DNA of 64,000 nucleotides, from contig JBKBQA010000002.1 of assembly GCA_046292765.1 (NCBI GenBank), positions 620,001 through 684,000 of the forward strand, read 5' to 3'. Position 1 is the first letter of the stretch. Each line of letters starts with the position of its first letter. Positions 52,695 through 61,511 of the stretch are shown here, piece after piece. The notes under the pieces were generated by a model. The model searched no databases and was not told where the DNA came from. It saw only the letters and a list, made by a program, of their open reading frames with translations. This DNA comes from PGZG01 sp046292765. GTDB lineage: Bacteria > Pseudomonadota > Gammaproteobacteria > Pseudomonadales > Alcanivoracaceae. A program made the position numbers and the translations under genes.

Positions 52695-52714
52695 ACGCCC
52701 GCAACAGCGGGCGT
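52695..52714 (-). terminator. Weak hairpin between pilZ and tatD
   Basis: Stem ACGCCCGC/GCGGGCGT with a four-base loop and only three T after it on the minus strand. It may attenuate transcription into tatD or stabilise the pilZ end. Confidence 0.35.
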
Positions 52715-52742
52715 CGTCATGGTTCAGGCCGCAACCGGCAGT

Positions 52743-53090
52743 TTACATGGTATGGGTCGGGCGGTCTGATTCCAGCGAGCCCGCCAGATAGTTTTCGATG
52801 GTCTTCCGGGCGGTGTCATCCTGATCCGAAAACTGCACCCCGATGCCCGCACTGCGGTTGCCCTGAGCCCCTTTCGGCGTAATCCAGACCACCTTGCCGG
52901 CCACCGGAATCTTGTCGGTTTCATCCATCAGGTTGAGCAACAAAAATACCTCGTCACCCAGCTTGTAATCCTTGGTGGTCGGGATAAACAGCCCACCATG
53001 ACGGATAAAGGGCATGTAGGCGGCATACAACACAGCTTTGTCTTTGATAGTGAGGGAGAGAATACCACCCCCGCCGCCGGGCATTTTCAT
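52743..53090 (-). CDS. pilZ: Type IV pilus assembly protein PilZ
   Basis: Small PilZ-domain protein of 115 residues. MKMPGGGGGILSLTIKDKAVLYAAYMPFIRHGGLF-type N-terminus, TTKDYKLGDEVFLLLNLMDE, and KIPVAGKVVWITPKGAQGNRSAGIGVQFSDQD identify the founding PilZ subgroup. The RXXXR motif that binds cyclic di-GMP in other PilZ proteins is not visible. Members of this subgroup instead bind the pilus ATPase PilB and FimX. It lies between holB and tatD, the usual position in Pseudomonas-like genomes. Confidence 0.93.
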   Translation of the reverse strand: MKMPGGGGGILSLTIKDKAVLYAAYMPFIRHGGLFIPTTKDYKLGDEVFLLLNLMDETDKIPVAGKVVWITPKGAQGNRSAGIGVQFSDQDDTARKTIENYLAGSLESDRPTHTM

Positions 53091-53123
53091 TGTTGTGTAC
53101 TCCGGTACGAAACTTGTCGCAGA

Positions 53124-54119
53124 TTAGAAGGCACCCGCCATGGCGTCAACTCCGGCCGCCATCAGCAGCAATCTCTCCATCAGCAGTGCCGGGCTGGGGT
53201 TGGCGCCGGATTGCAGCAACTGCCGGGCGCGCTGAACCTCGCTGGCCAACATCAGCAGGCGACGATCGCCAAGGCGATCCCGTAATCGGGCCAGCACCGG
53301 GGCCAGTCGTTCATCCCCCTGCTCGCCCCGCAATGACTGGCCCAGCCAGCCGTGCAGGGCCTCCAGCAGCGGCAGCGGTTCATGCTGCAGCAGTGTCTGG
53401 GCGGCAATACTGGCCGGCACCCGGGATTCCACCACTGCCAGAAACTGGCCGACCAGCTTGTCGCGCTGGGCAAACCATTCCGATCGCTCAAGCGCCAGGG
53501 CTTTCAGCGGCGCGCCGCCAGCGGCTGCCAGCAAGGCGCGGGCGGTATCGTCATTGCCGGTTTGTTCACTCAGCCATGCCAGTGCCATCTGCTGATCCGG
53601 TGACGGCAGATGGCGCTGCTGACAGCGACTGCGCACCGTCGGTAACAGTCGCGAGGGCTGATCGCACAACAGCAGCAGGAAGGCCCCGGCCCCCGGTTCT
53701 TCGAGCGTTTTCAGCAGCGCGTTCTGGGCATTGCGATTCATCGACTCGGCCGGCGTCAGCAGGGCCAGCCGGCGGCCACCGAACTGGGCGGTGCGGGAAA
53801 AAAAGTCCACCAGATCGCGGACCTGATCAATACGAATGCTCTTCTTGCCCTCGTCCGGTGTCAGCACCGCCAGATCCGGGTGACTGCCGGCGACAGCAAG
53901 GTGGCAGGACTGGCATTTTCCGCAGGCCAGACCCGCCTGCGGCTGCTGACACAACAGCGCCTCGCAAAATGCCCTCGCCAGCCGGAATTTGCCGATCCCG
54001 GCAGGGCCGGAGAGCACCAGAGCATGCGGCAAGCGCTGATCCGTCGCCTGCTGCATCAACTCGGCGAGCAGGTCCCGGTGCCAACTGCAGGGCACCTGCA
54101 CCACCGCACGTTCAGTCAT
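53124..54119 (-). CDS. holB: DNA polymerase III subunit delta prime
   Basis: Clamp-loader subunit of 331 residues with an AAA fold. PHALVLSGPAGIGKFRLARAFCEALLC is the P-loop region, four cysteines (CGKCQSCH preceded by LLC) bind zinc, and NALLKTLEEPGAGAFLLLLCDQPSRLLPTVRSRCQQ is the SRC motif region. It helps load the sliding clamp. Its start overlaps the tmk stop by eight bases, so the two are translated together. The C-terminal third is the collar domain. Followed by pilZ. Confidence 0.95.
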   Translation of the reverse strand: MTERAVVQVPCSWHRDLLAELMQQATDQRLPHALVLSGPAGIGKFRLARAFCEALLCQQPQAGLACGKCQSCHLAVAGSHPDLAVLTPDEGKKSIRIDQVRDLVDFFSRTAQFGGRRLALLTPAESMNRNAQNALLKTLEEPGAGAFLLLLCDQPSRLLPTVRSRCQQRHLPSPDQQMALAWLSEQTGNDDTARALLAAAGGAPLKALALERSEWFAQRDKLVGQFLAVVESRVPASIAAQTLLQHEPLPLLEALHGWLGQSLRGEQGDERLAPVLARLRDRLGDRRLLMLASEVQRARQLLQSGANPSPALLMERLLLMAAGVDAMAGAF

Positions 54120-54744
54120 GCCACTGCTCCCAGCATTGCTGCAGGGTCGCTGTCAGCGCCGCCTGCACGTCGACCAGCGGGGCGGAAGCGTCAAGCACCC
54201 GAAACCGTTCCGGCTCGGCGCTTGCCCGGACCCGATAGCTGTCACGGATACGCTGGAAGAAGGCGCGATCCTCCAGCTCAATACGATCAAGGTCCCCGCG
54301 CCGACCTGCCCGGGCGAGCCCGACATCCACAGGCACATCGAACAACAATGTCAGATCAGGCCGCAGCTCACCGAGCACCAGCCGCTCCAGCGTCTCGATA
54401 CGGGCCATCGACAGGCCACGACCACCACCCTGATAGGCATAACTGGCATCCACGAAGCGATCAGACAAGACCCAGGCACCGCGCGCCAGAGCCGGTCGAA
54501 TCAGGGCGCCGATGTGCTGGGCACGAGCAGCAAACATCAGCAACAGTTCGGTATCAGGCTCCATCCGCTCATCATGGTGGGCGAGCAACAGGGCACGAAT
54601 CTGCTCCGCCAGTGGTGTACCGCCGGGCTCGCGGGTGACCACCACCTCTACTCCACGCTGGCGCAGGAACTCAGCCGTCAGCACCACGTTACTGGATTTG
54701 CCGGCGCCCTCGCCGCCTTCAAAGGTAATCAGGCGACCACGCAT
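54112..54744 (-). CDS. tmk: Thymidylate kinase
   Basis: dTMP kinase of 210 residues, needed for dTTP supply. ITFEGGEGAGKSS is the P-loop, VVTREPGGTPLAEQIR the DR-type substrate loop, and VLSDRFVDASYAYQGGGRGL the lid-adjacent motif. Length and order (mltG-tmk-holB) are standard in gammaproteobacteria. Its start shares bases with the mltG stop (TGATG), and its end overlaps holB by eight bases. Its output also feeds the replication proteins next to it. Confidence 0.96.
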   Translation of the reverse strand: MRGRLITFEGGEGAGKSSNVVLTAEFLRQRGVEVVVTREPGGTPLAEQIRALLLAHHDERMEPDTELLLMFAARAQHIGALIRPALARGAWVLSDRFVDASYAYQGGGRGLSMARIETLERLVLGELRPDLTLLFDVPVDVGLARAGRRGDLDRIELEDRAFFQRIRDSYRVRASAEPERFRVLDASAPLVDVQAALTATLQQCWEQWHD

Positions 54745-55811
54745 CAGGGAGGGGTTCCCGGCGCCGGTGAAGAACGGTAACCCTCGCGGCGGCGCAACTG
54801 GTACTCGCGCACGGCGCGGTTGTGCTCTTCCAGCGTGCGGGAAAACTGATGTGAACCATCGCCGCGCGCAACGAAAAACAACGCTTCGGTTTTGGCCGGT
54901 GCCACTGCGGCACGAATCGAGTCTGCGCCGGGCATGGCAATCGGCGTTGGCGGTAGACCACGGATGACATAGGTGTTCCAGAGTGTCGGCTCACGCAGGT
55001 CAGCGGTGCGAATACGTCCCTCATAACGCTCACCCATACCGTAAATAACGGTGGGATCTGTCTGCAGACGCATGCCTCGACGCAACCTTTCGACAAACAC
55101 GCCGGCAATTTCAGCGCGCTCGTGGGGTACACCGGTTTCCTTTTCGATGATCGACGCCATGATCAGGACGTCGTAGGCATCACTGTAGGGCAGATCCGCC
55201 TCGCGGTTGGCCCAGGCATCGGCGAGCAGGGCTTCCTGACGTTGCAGGGCCCGACGGAGCAGATCGATATCACTGTCCTGACTGGTGTAGTTCCAGGTAT
55301 CGGGCGCAAACCAGCCTTCCGGGATCATGCCGGGACGGCCAAGACGCGCCATCAGCGCCGCATCATCCAGCTCCGGCAGCGACTGACGCAAGCCCGGCGC
55401 TGTCGCCAGCGCTGCGCGCAGCTCACGCATGTTCCAGCCTTCGATCAAGGTGATGCTGCGCTGAACCACATCACCGCGCTCGATCCGCAGCAGCACCTCC
55501 AACAGGGTCTCGCTGGGCTCGATCCGGTATTCCCCTACCCGCACCCGCTGGGAGACATCGGTGAACAGGTCGTAGAGCCGCACACCGACCCGGCGCCGCA
55601 GTGCTTCACGGGGCTCGCCCAGCAGACCGCGACGCTCCAGCTGGCCCAGCACCGCATTCAGGCTGCTGCCAGGCGGCACATCAATCACCACGCTGTCTTC
55701 CATCACCAGCGAGTGGTGGACATGGCCTGCCAGCCAGAACAATGCCCCGGCGGCCGACAACGACACCAGCAGTACCAGTAGCCCTACGTGTTTTGCCCGC
55801 AACATCAGCAC
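54744..55811 (-). CDS. mltG: Endolytic murein transglycosylase MltG
   Basis: Inner-membrane lytic transglycosylase (YceG) of 355 residues that cuts nascent glycan strands and sets their length. One N-terminal membrane helix (HVGLLVLLVSLSAAGALFWLAG), then a LysM-like subdomain and the catalytic domain with IMASIIEKETGVPHERAEIAGVF; the glutamate in IIEKET is catalytic. LQTDPTVIYGMG and NTYVIRGLPPTPIAMPG follow. It overlaps pabC by seven bases at its start and tmk by one base at its end. Confidence 0.95.
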   Translation of the reverse strand: MLMLRAKHVGLLVLLVSLSAAGALFWLAGHVHHSLVMEDSVVIDVPPGSSLNAVLGQLERRGLLGEPREALRRRVGVRLYDLFTDVSQRVRVGEYRIEPSETLLEVLLRIERGDVVQRSITLIEGWNMRELRAALATAPGLRQSLPELDDAALMARLGRPGMIPEGWFAPDTWNYTSQDSDIDLLRRALQRQEALLADAWANREADLPYSDAYDVLIMASIIEKETGVPHERAEIAGVFVERLRRGMRLQTDPTVIYGMGERYEGRIRTADLREPTLWNTYVIRGLPPTPIAMPGADSIRAAVAPAKTEALFFVARGDGSHQFSRTLEEHNRAVREYQLRRREGYRSSPAPGTPP

Positions 55812-56599
55812 CCGGAAAACAATGATTGAACCTCAGTCTGCATGGCGCGGGTGGTCTCTCCCACCGGCCAGCTCCAGTCAGCCAGTTTACGTACCGGCAG
55901 AATTCCGGCAACACTGTTGCAGGCAAACAGCTCATCTGCCTGCTGTAAACGGGACAGGGTTCCGCTGGCCACGCGCACCTCCAGACCACGGGACGGCGCC
56001 AGCTCGCGGATCACATGATCACGCATGACCCCGGCAACACCGGCAGCGCCAAGGTCTGCGGTCCAGAGCTCGTCGCCGAAACGGGCAAACAGATTCATCG
56101 CGGTCAGCTCCAGCGGCTCACCGGCCGCGCCCAGCACCAGCCCCTCATCCCAGCCCTCCGCATCCACCTGACGTCTTGCCAGAACCTGCTCAAGGCGATT
56201 GAGGTGCTTGATGCCAGCCAGCATCGGCTGTGACGCCAGACGGATATCACAGACGCCCAGCGTCAGCCCATCCTGATAGCGGGATGAGGCCGGCAGACGC
56301 AGCGGATGAGACTCCACCAACAGGGTTGGCAGCACCGGGTCGGGGGCACTGTAACCGCGCCCGCCAACACCGTGAGTCACGATAATCTTGATGATGCCCT
56401 CTGCGGTATCAGCAAGCCGGCTGGCGAAAACCTCATCCAGCGCCGCCGGCAGAGGAATACCAAGCCGAGCCGCACCCGCCAGCAGGCGGGCTCGATGCGC
56501 ATCCCAGAGAGGCGCCCTGCCCGCCGCCACACGCAGTGTCTCGAACAGGCCATCGCCATAGCAGAGGCCGCGATCGTGACTGCTGACCGGCGTCGACAC
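55805..56599 (-). CDS. pabC: Aminodeoxychorismate lyase
   Basis: PLP enzyme of fold type IV, 264 residues, splitting 4-amino-4-deoxychorismate into 4-aminobenzoate and pyruvate for folate. RGLCYGDGLFETLRV at the N-terminus, the PLP lysine in GIKHLNRLEQVLARRQ, and NLFARFGDELWTADL with the later GVMRDHVIRELA are typical. The start is a GTG two bases after the fabF stop. It sits between fabF and mltG, the usual gammaproteobacterial position. A branched-chain aminotransferase has the same fold but the context argues against it. Confidence 0.94.
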   Translation of the reverse strand: MSTPVSSHDRGLCYGDGLFETLRVAAGRAPLWDAHRARLLAGAARLGIPLPAALDEVFASRLADTAEGIIKIIVTHGVGGRGYSAPDPVLPTLLVESHPLRLPASSRYQDGLTLGVCDIRLASQPMLAGIKHLNRLEQVLARRQVDAEGWDEGLVLGAAGEPLELTAMNLFARFGDELWTADLGAAGVAGVMRDHVIRELAPSRGLEVRVASGTLSRLQQADELFACNSVAGILPVRKLADWSWPVGETTRAMQTEVQSLFSGC

Positions 56600-56601
56600 C
56601 G

Positions 56602-57834
56602 TCAGACCCGGCGAAACAGCAACGAACCGTTGGTGCCACCAAAGCCGAACGAATTGGACAACACCACATCGAGCTTGCGCTGCTGAGCCTGATGGGCAAC
56701 GAAGTCCAGATCACAGCCTTCGTCCGGATTGTCGAGGTTGATAGTCGGTGGTGCCACCTGGTCGCGCAGAGCGAGAATACTGATGATCGCTTCAACGGCG
56801 CCGGCGGCGCCGAGCAGATGCCCGATCATCGATTTGGTCGAGCTGATGGCGAGCTTGTGGGCATGCTCGCCGAACACGGATTTCACCGCCATGGCTTCAG
56901 CCAGGTCTCCGGCCTTGGTGGAAGTGCCGTGGGCATTAATGTAACCGACGTCGTGTGCCGCAATACCGGCACTGCGCAGCGCATTGCGCATCGCCATGGC
57001 GGCGCCGGCACCGTCTTCCGGTGGTGCCGTCATGTGGAAAGCATCGCCACTCATGCCGAAGCCGATCAGCTCGGCGTAAATCTGTGCGCCCCGCGCTTTT
57101 GCGTGCTCGTACTCTTCCAGCACGACAATGCCAGCGCCGTCGGCAAGCACGAAACCATCGCGATCACGATCCCAGGGCCGCGAGGCAGCCTGCGGGTCGT
57201 CGTTGCGGGTCGATAGCGCTCGTGCTGCCGCGAAGCCGGCCATGCCCAGCTCGCAGGAGGCCTTTTCTGCGCCACCGGCAATCATCACATCGGCCGTGCC
57301 GAGCTGAATCTGCTGCGCGGCAAAACCGATATTGTGCGTGCCCGAGGTGCAGGCGGTGACAATGGCGACGTTCGGGCCACGGAAACCGTAGAGAATCGAC
57401 AGGTTGCCGGCCAACATGTTGATAATCGAGCCGGGAACAAAAAACGGTGACACCTTGCGCGGGCCACCGTCGAGCAGTTTGCGGTGGTTTTCCTCAATCC
57501 CGGTGAGGCCGCCGATACCCGAGCCGATAGCAACGCCAATACGGCCAGCATTCTGCTCGGTGACCTCGATCCCGCTGTCACGGACAGCCTGTATGGCAGC
57601 CACCATGCCGTGCTGGATAAAGACATCCATCTTGCGGGCGTCTTTGACCGACAGGTAATCCTCGAGATTGAACTCGGGCACCATGCCGGCGAACCGGGTC
57701 GAGTACTGGCCGGTATCAAAGTGTTCGATGCTGCGAATGCCACTGCGGCCCGCCACCAGCCCCTGCCAGGACGACGCCACATCTGCTCCCAGCGGAGTCA
57801 GCATGCCCAACCCGGTTATTACCACACGACGCAT
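56602..57834 (-). CDS. fabF: Beta-ketoacyl-ACP synthase II
   Basis: Condensing enzyme of fatty-acid elongation, 410 residues. RRVVITGLGMLTPLG begins the fold. The catalytic Cys is in TACTSGTHNIG, the two histidines in YINAHGTSTKAGD and STKSMIGHLLGAAGA, and FGFGGTNGSL closes the active site. The start at 57834 is preferred over an ATG four codons upstream because GGAG lies seven bases before it. It follows acpP but a terminator-like hairpin separates them, so it is partly uncoupled or has its own promoter. Confidence 0.96.
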   Translation of the reverse strand: MRRVVITGLGMLTPLGADVASSWQGLVAGRSGIRSIEHFDTGQYSTRFAGMVPEFNLEDYLSVKDARKMDVFIQHGMVAAIQAVRDSGIEVTEQNAGRIGVAIGSGIGGLTGIEENHRKLLDGGPRKVSPFFVPGSIINMLAGNLSILYGFRGPNVAIVTACTSGTHNIGFAAQQIQLGTADVMIAGGAEKASCELGMAGFAAARALSTRNDDPQAASRPWDRDRDGFVLADGAGIVVLEEYEHAKARGAQIYAELIGFGMSGDAFHMTAPPEDGAGAAMAMRNALRSAGIAAHDVGYINAHGTSTKAGDLAEAMAVKSVFGEHAHKLAISSTKSMIGHLLGAAGAVEAIISILALRDQVAPPTINLDNPDEGCDLDFVAHQAQQRKLDVVLSNSFGFGGTNGSLLFRRV

Positions 57835-57950
57835 ATCACACTCCATGACCTGTCAGGCCAGCAGAAAATTGCGGCCTATTGCATGCTGCCGATGTTGCAA
57901 TAATTTTACCGCAACAGCAGTCGCGAAAATGTTTCAAAGCTGCCGGAAAC

Positions 57951-57987
57951 GAAAAAGCCGCAAGCCCGTCGGGCCTGCGGCTTTTCC
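57951..57987. terminator. Terminator between acpP and fabF
   Basis: Stem GAAAAAGCCGCA...TGCGGCTTTTCC with inner CCCG/CGGG pairing; A and T runs on both strands. On the minus strand it lies 17 bases beyond the acpP stop. Confidence 0.85.
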
Positions 57988-58003
57988 ACGATCACCGAAT
58001 CAA

Positions 58004-58237
58004 TCAGCCGTGCGACTTGACGTAGTCGATCGCTGCCTGAACAGTATTGATCTTCTCTGCTTCCTCGTCCGGGATCTCGGTTTCGAATTCCTCTTCGAGA
58101 GCCATCACCAGCTCAACGGTATCCAGAGAATCGGCACCCAGGTCCTCTACGAAAGAGGCTTCCGGCTTGACATCTTCCGGCTTGACCCCCAGTTGCTCAA
58201 CAATAATCTTGGTTACCCGTTCTTCGATGCTGCTCAT
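58004..58237 (-). CDS. acpP: Acyl carrier protein
   Basis: Carrier of growing acyl chains, 77 residues, acidic and helical. GADSLDTVELVMALEEEF contains Ser37, the site of phosphopantetheine attachment. AGGAG precedes the ATG. It has its own strong promoter (58285-58314) and is followed by a terminator, so it is made at much higher levels than its neighbours fabG and fabF, as expected for this abundant protein. Confidence 0.98.
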   Translation of the reverse strand: MSSIEERVTKIIVEQLGVKPEDVKPEASFVEDLGADSLDTVELVMALEEEFETEIPDEEAEKINTVQAAIDYVKSHG

Positions 58238-58284
58238 GATGAGTGTTCTCTCCTGTTATCGGTGACTGTGCACCTCAGGCGGCT

Positions 58285-58314
58285 ATTCTAGGTGAACGAT
58301 TCCGGCCCATGCAA
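58285..58314 (-). promoter_or_regulatory. acpP promoter
   Basis: On the minus strand TTGCAT (58309-58314) and TAGAAT (58285-58290) are 18 bases apart; start near 58278, leader about 40 bases. Good match to sigma70. Confidence 0.6.
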
Positions 58315-58400
58315 GCCGCCATCTGCCTTACCGCCCGAGTTCCTGTTACTGCATATTACGCTTGAAAATCAACCATCTAACGCACCAACATGATGCATTC

Positions 58401-59162
58401 TTAACCAGTGAACATACCGCCATTGACATGAATCGTGGTGCCGGTGACGTATCCGGCCCCCTCTCCCGCCAGCCAGGACACTGCGCTGGCGATCTCTTCC
58501 GGTGTGCCAAGACGACCCAGCGGGATCTGCGACAGCAGCGTTTCACGCTGCGATTCGGCCAGGTGATCGGTCATGTCGGTCTGGATAAAACCGGGCGCAA
58601 TGCTGTTGACGGTGATATTGCGCGAACCGATTTCCCGCGCCAACGCCCGGGTGAACCCCTCGACCCCCCCCTTCGCTGCCGCGTAGTTGGCCTGACCGGG
58701 GTTACCCATCACACCAACCACCGAACTGATGTTGATGATCCGTCCCCAGCGTGCCTTGGTCATCCCCTTCAGACAGCCCTTGCAGACCCGGAACAGGGAA
58801 TTCAGGTTGGTGTTGATCACCGCATCCCATTCGTCGTCCTTCATCCGCAACATGATGTTGTCGCGGGTGATGCCGGCATTATTCACCAGCACCAGAGGCA
58901 CGCCATAGCGCGACGTGATCTCGGCCAACGCCTGTTCGACGGAAGCGGCATCGGCTACATCAAGGACAACGCCGCCACCACTATTGCCGGACTGCTGCAG
59001 AAACGCGGTAATGCCGTCCGCCCCTGCCGGCGAGGTCGCCGTGCCCACTACGGTAAAACCGTCCGCCGCCAGGCGGGCGGCAATGGCCCGACCGATCCCG
59101 CGGCTGGCGCCGGTCACCAGTGCTACTTTGGCCTGCTCTGTTTTGGCCTGCTCTGCCATCAT
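58401..59162 (-). CDS. fabG: 3-oxoacyl-ACP reductase
   Basis: NADPH-dependent short-chain reductase of 253 residues in fatty-acid elongation. VALVTGASRGIGRAIA binds the cofactor, NNAGITRDNIMLRMKDDEWD is the central motif, and the Ser-Tyr-Lys triad is in NISSVVGVMGNPGQANYAAAKGG. The N-terminal extension MMAEQAKTEQAK contains a short EQAK repeat. The ATG overlaps the fabD stop in an ATGA. The 160 bases to acpP hold the acpP promoter. Confidence 0.97.
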   Translation of the reverse strand: MMAEQAKTEQAKVALVTGASRGIGRAIAARLAADGFTVVGTATSPAGADGITAFLQQSGNSGGGVVLDVADAASVEQALAEITSRYGVPLVLVNNAGITRDNIMLRMKDDEWDAVINTNLNSLFRVCKGCLKGMTKARWGRIINISSVVGVMGNPGQANYAAAKGGVEGFTRALAREIGSRNITVNSIAPGFIQTDMTDHLAESQRETLLSQIPLGRLGTPEEIASAVSWLAGEGAGYVTGTTIHVNGGMFTG

Positions 59163-60088
59163 GCTTCTCCCAGGGCCTGATTGAACGCCTCGGCATTTTC
59201 CAGTGCCGCGACGTTAATGTCCTTGTCAATCCGCTTCACCAGCCCGGACAGTACCTTGCCGGGGCCGCACTCAAAGGCGCGGGTGACGCCCTCTGCAGAT
59301 AAACGCTGCACCGTTTCCACCCAACGCACCGGCGAGTACAACTGGCGCACCAGTGCATCACGAATCTGTGACGAATCGGTTTCCATCGCCACATCGACAT
59401 TATTGATCACCGGAATCTCGGCAGCGTGCAGGGTCATCCCGGCCAGCACCTGCGCCAACCGCTCGGCAGCGGGCTTCATCAGCGCGCAGTGGGACGGTAC
59501 GCTAACCGGCAGTGCCATGGTACGCTTGGCGCCCGCCGCCTTGCAGGCGGCGATAGCTCGCTCAACCGCGGCGGTACTGCCAGCGATCACCACCTGACCC
59601 GGCGCATTCAGATTCACCGCTTCCACCACATCGCCATCCGCCGCACTGGCACAAGCGCTGCGCACCTGATCATCCTCAAGACCGAGAATTGCCGCCATGG
59701 CACCGGTGCCCGCGGGCACCGCCTGCTGCATTAACTGGCCACGCTTTTCCACCAGTCTCACCGCATCACCAAGATTGAACACACCGGCACACACCAGCGC
59801 GGTGTACTCGCCAAGACTGTGTCCAGCCAGAACTGCCGGCCGCGCACCGCCGCGCTGCTGCCAGAGGCGCCACAACGCCACACCACTGGCGAGCAGCGCA
59901 GGCTGGGTCTTGTCGGTGCTGTTCAGGGCGTCAGCAGGTCCAGCCTGAATCAACGCCCACAGATCATAACCGAGCGCACCAGAGGCTTCCTGGAATGTCT
60001 GCCGCACCATGGTTTCGCCGCCCAGGTCAGACAGCATCCCGACCGACTGGGAGCCCTGCCCCGGAAACAGAAATGCCTGTTTACTCAC
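59159..60088 (-). CDS. fabD: Malonyl-CoA:ACP transacylase
   Basis: Moves malonyl from CoA to ACP; 309 residues. FLFPGQGSQSVGM begins the fold; the nucleophile serine is in AGHSLGEYTAL and the histidine in VPSHCALMKPAAE. The GTG start overlaps the plsX stop by four bases (GTGA), so translation is coupled. Second step of the fab operon on this strand. Confidence 0.97.
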   Translation of the reverse strand: MSKQAFLFPGQGSQSVGMLSDLGGETMVRQTFQEASGALGYDLWALIQAGPADALNSTDKTQPALLASGVALWRLWQQRGGARPAVLAGHSLGEYTALVCAGVFNLGDAVRLVEKRGQLMQQAVPAGTGAMAAILGLEDDQVRSACASAADGDVVEAVNLNAPGQVVIAGSTAAVERAIAACKAAGAKRTMALPVSVPSHCALMKPAAERLAQVLAGMTLHAAEIPVINNVDVAMETDSSQIRDALVRQLYSPVRWVETVQRLSAEGVTRAFECGPGKVLSGLVKRIDKDINVAALENAEAFNQALGEA

Positions 60089-61134
60089 TTCGCTTCTCCT
60101 GCTTGTTCATCGCCGCCGGATGATCCCGGCGATTGCGCCAGCACCGATCCGATCAGCGCCGGCACGTTACGCTCTGCCTCATGAATGGCAACCTGCAGAG
60201 CACAGAGAAAACCCTGCACATCCGCGCCACCATGACTTTTCACGACAATACCGTTCAGCCCGACCAGACTGGCGCCGTTGTAACGCTGCGGGTCCAGTCG
60301 CTGCTTCAGCCCACGCAGCACTGGCAGCGCCATGACACCAGACAGCTTGTTGAGCCATGACTGGCCGATTTCCTCACGAATCATATGACCAATCATCGAG
60401 GCGACGCCTTCCATGGTTTTCAGCGCCACATTGCCAACAAAGCCGTCGCTGACCACCACATCTACATCGCCCTGAAAAATACCGTTGCCCTCAACAAAGC
60501 CGACATAATTGAGCAGCGGATGATCCTCAAGCAAGCGTGCCGCTTCCTTGATCTGTTCATTGCCCTTGATATCTTCTTCACCAATATTCAGCAACGCCAC
60601 GCGCGGCTTTTCAATCCGATCTACCGCCCGCACCAGCGCACTGCCCATAATCGCAAACTGGAGCAAGTGCTGCGGCTCGGAATCGACATTGGCGCCCAGA
60701 TCCAGCATGTGACAATGCCCCTTGCGAGTGGGAATCGGAGCACAAATCGCCGGCCGCTCAATGCCCGGCAAGGTCTTGAGAACAAAACGGGACACCGCCA
60801 TCAGCGCACCGGTATTGCCGGCACTGATCGCCGCCTGAGCGCGGCCATCGCGAACCTGATTGATGGCAAGACGCATGGAAGACTGCTTTTTGGTGCGCAA
60901 TGCCACCGCCACCGGATCATCCATGGTGACAACTTCTGTTGCCGCAACCAATTCAAGACGGGGGTGGCCTGCAAGACCTGCGGCCTTGAGCGCTTGCTCT
61001 GCCGGTTCAGGCAAAGCAACCAGAATAATGTGCACAGAAGAATGACGGGACAATAACTGCGCCACCGCCGGCACAGTCACCGACAATCCGGCGTCTCCTC
61101 CCATTCCATCTACGGCAAGCGTGACCTGCGACAT
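60085..61134 (-). CDS. plsX: Phosphate acyltransferase PlsX
   Basis: Makes acyl-phosphate from acyl-ACP for phospholipid synthesis; 349 residues. The start at 61134 (GGGGAG before it) gives the usual MSQVTLAVDGMGGDAGLSV. Further motifs: SAGNTGALMAVSRFVLKTLPGIERPAI, LDLGANVDSEPQHLLQFA and VVSDGFVGNVALKTMEG. It follows rpmF, but a terminator lies between. Overlaps fabD by four bases. Confidence 0.96.
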   Translation of the reverse strand: MSQVTLAVDGMGGDAGLSVTVPAVAQLLSRHSSVHIILVALPEPAEQALKAAGLAGHPRLELVAATEVVTMDDPVAVALRTKKQSSMRLAINQVRDGRAQAAISAGNTGALMAVSRFVLKTLPGIERPAICAPIPTRKGHCHMLDLGANVDSEPQHLLQFAIMGSALVRAVDRIEKPRVALLNIGEEDIKGNEQIKEAARLLEDHPLLNYVGFVEGNGIFQGDVDVVVSDGFVGNVALKTMEGVASMIGHMIREEIGQSWLNKLSGVMALPVLRGLKQRLDPQRYNGASLVGLNGIVVKSHGGADVQGFLCALQVAIHEAERNVPALIGSVLAQSPGSSGGDEQAGEAK

Positions 61135-61257
61135 GGAGCTCCCCGATGTTTTTCTGATTTTCCCGGCGGCACTATGCCCCATTCCGGCAATGCTTTCTGC
61201 CCGGCGTTTGTAAGAAAAAAGCAATCAACACTGACCGGGCAAACACATCAATCCACA

Positions 61258-61290
61258 AACAAAAACGGGAGCCGCAGCTCCCGTTTTTGT
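61258..61290. terminator. Terminator after rpmF
   Basis: ACAAAAACGGGAGC/GCTCCCGTTTTTGT around a four-base loop, 12 bases after the rpmF stop on the minus strand and 125 bases before plsX. It would reduce read-through into the fab genes. Confidence 0.88.
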
Positions 61291-61301
61291 CGATTCAGGA
61301 A

Positions 61302-61499
61302 TTACTCCTGATCGTCGTCGATCTCGACGGCCTGGGTGATCACCTGACGACCACGGTAGTAGCCATCCGGGGTGATGTGGTGACGGCGATGAACCTCACC
61401 GGTGTTGCTGTCGACACTCAGGGTCGGCTTGCTCAGCGCATCGTGGGAACGACGCATGCCGCGCTTGGATCGGGTGGTATGTGCCTGTTGAACTGCCAT
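61302..61499 (-). CDS. rpmF: 50S ribosomal protein L32
   Basis: Ribosomal protein of 65 residues, slightly longer than usual owing to an acidic tail (EIDDDQE). MAVQQAHTTRSKRGMRRSHDAL is the conserved L32 start; GEVHRRHHITPDGYYRGRQV follows. The zinc cysteines of some L32 proteins are absent, as in most gammaproteobacteria. GGAGCGCACC precedes the ATG. It lies 12 bases after yceD, the universal pairing. Confidence 0.97.
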   Translation of the reverse strand: MAVQQAHTTRSKRGMRRSHDALSKPTLSVDSNTGEVHRRHHITPDGYYRGRQVITQAVEIDDDQE

Positions 61500-61511
61500 G
61501 GTGCGCTCCTG

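Noticed and set aside
52743..53090. PilZ protein as a cyclic di-GMP receptor
   Set aside because: The RXXXR part of the binding motif is missing; it matches the non-binding founding PilZ group.
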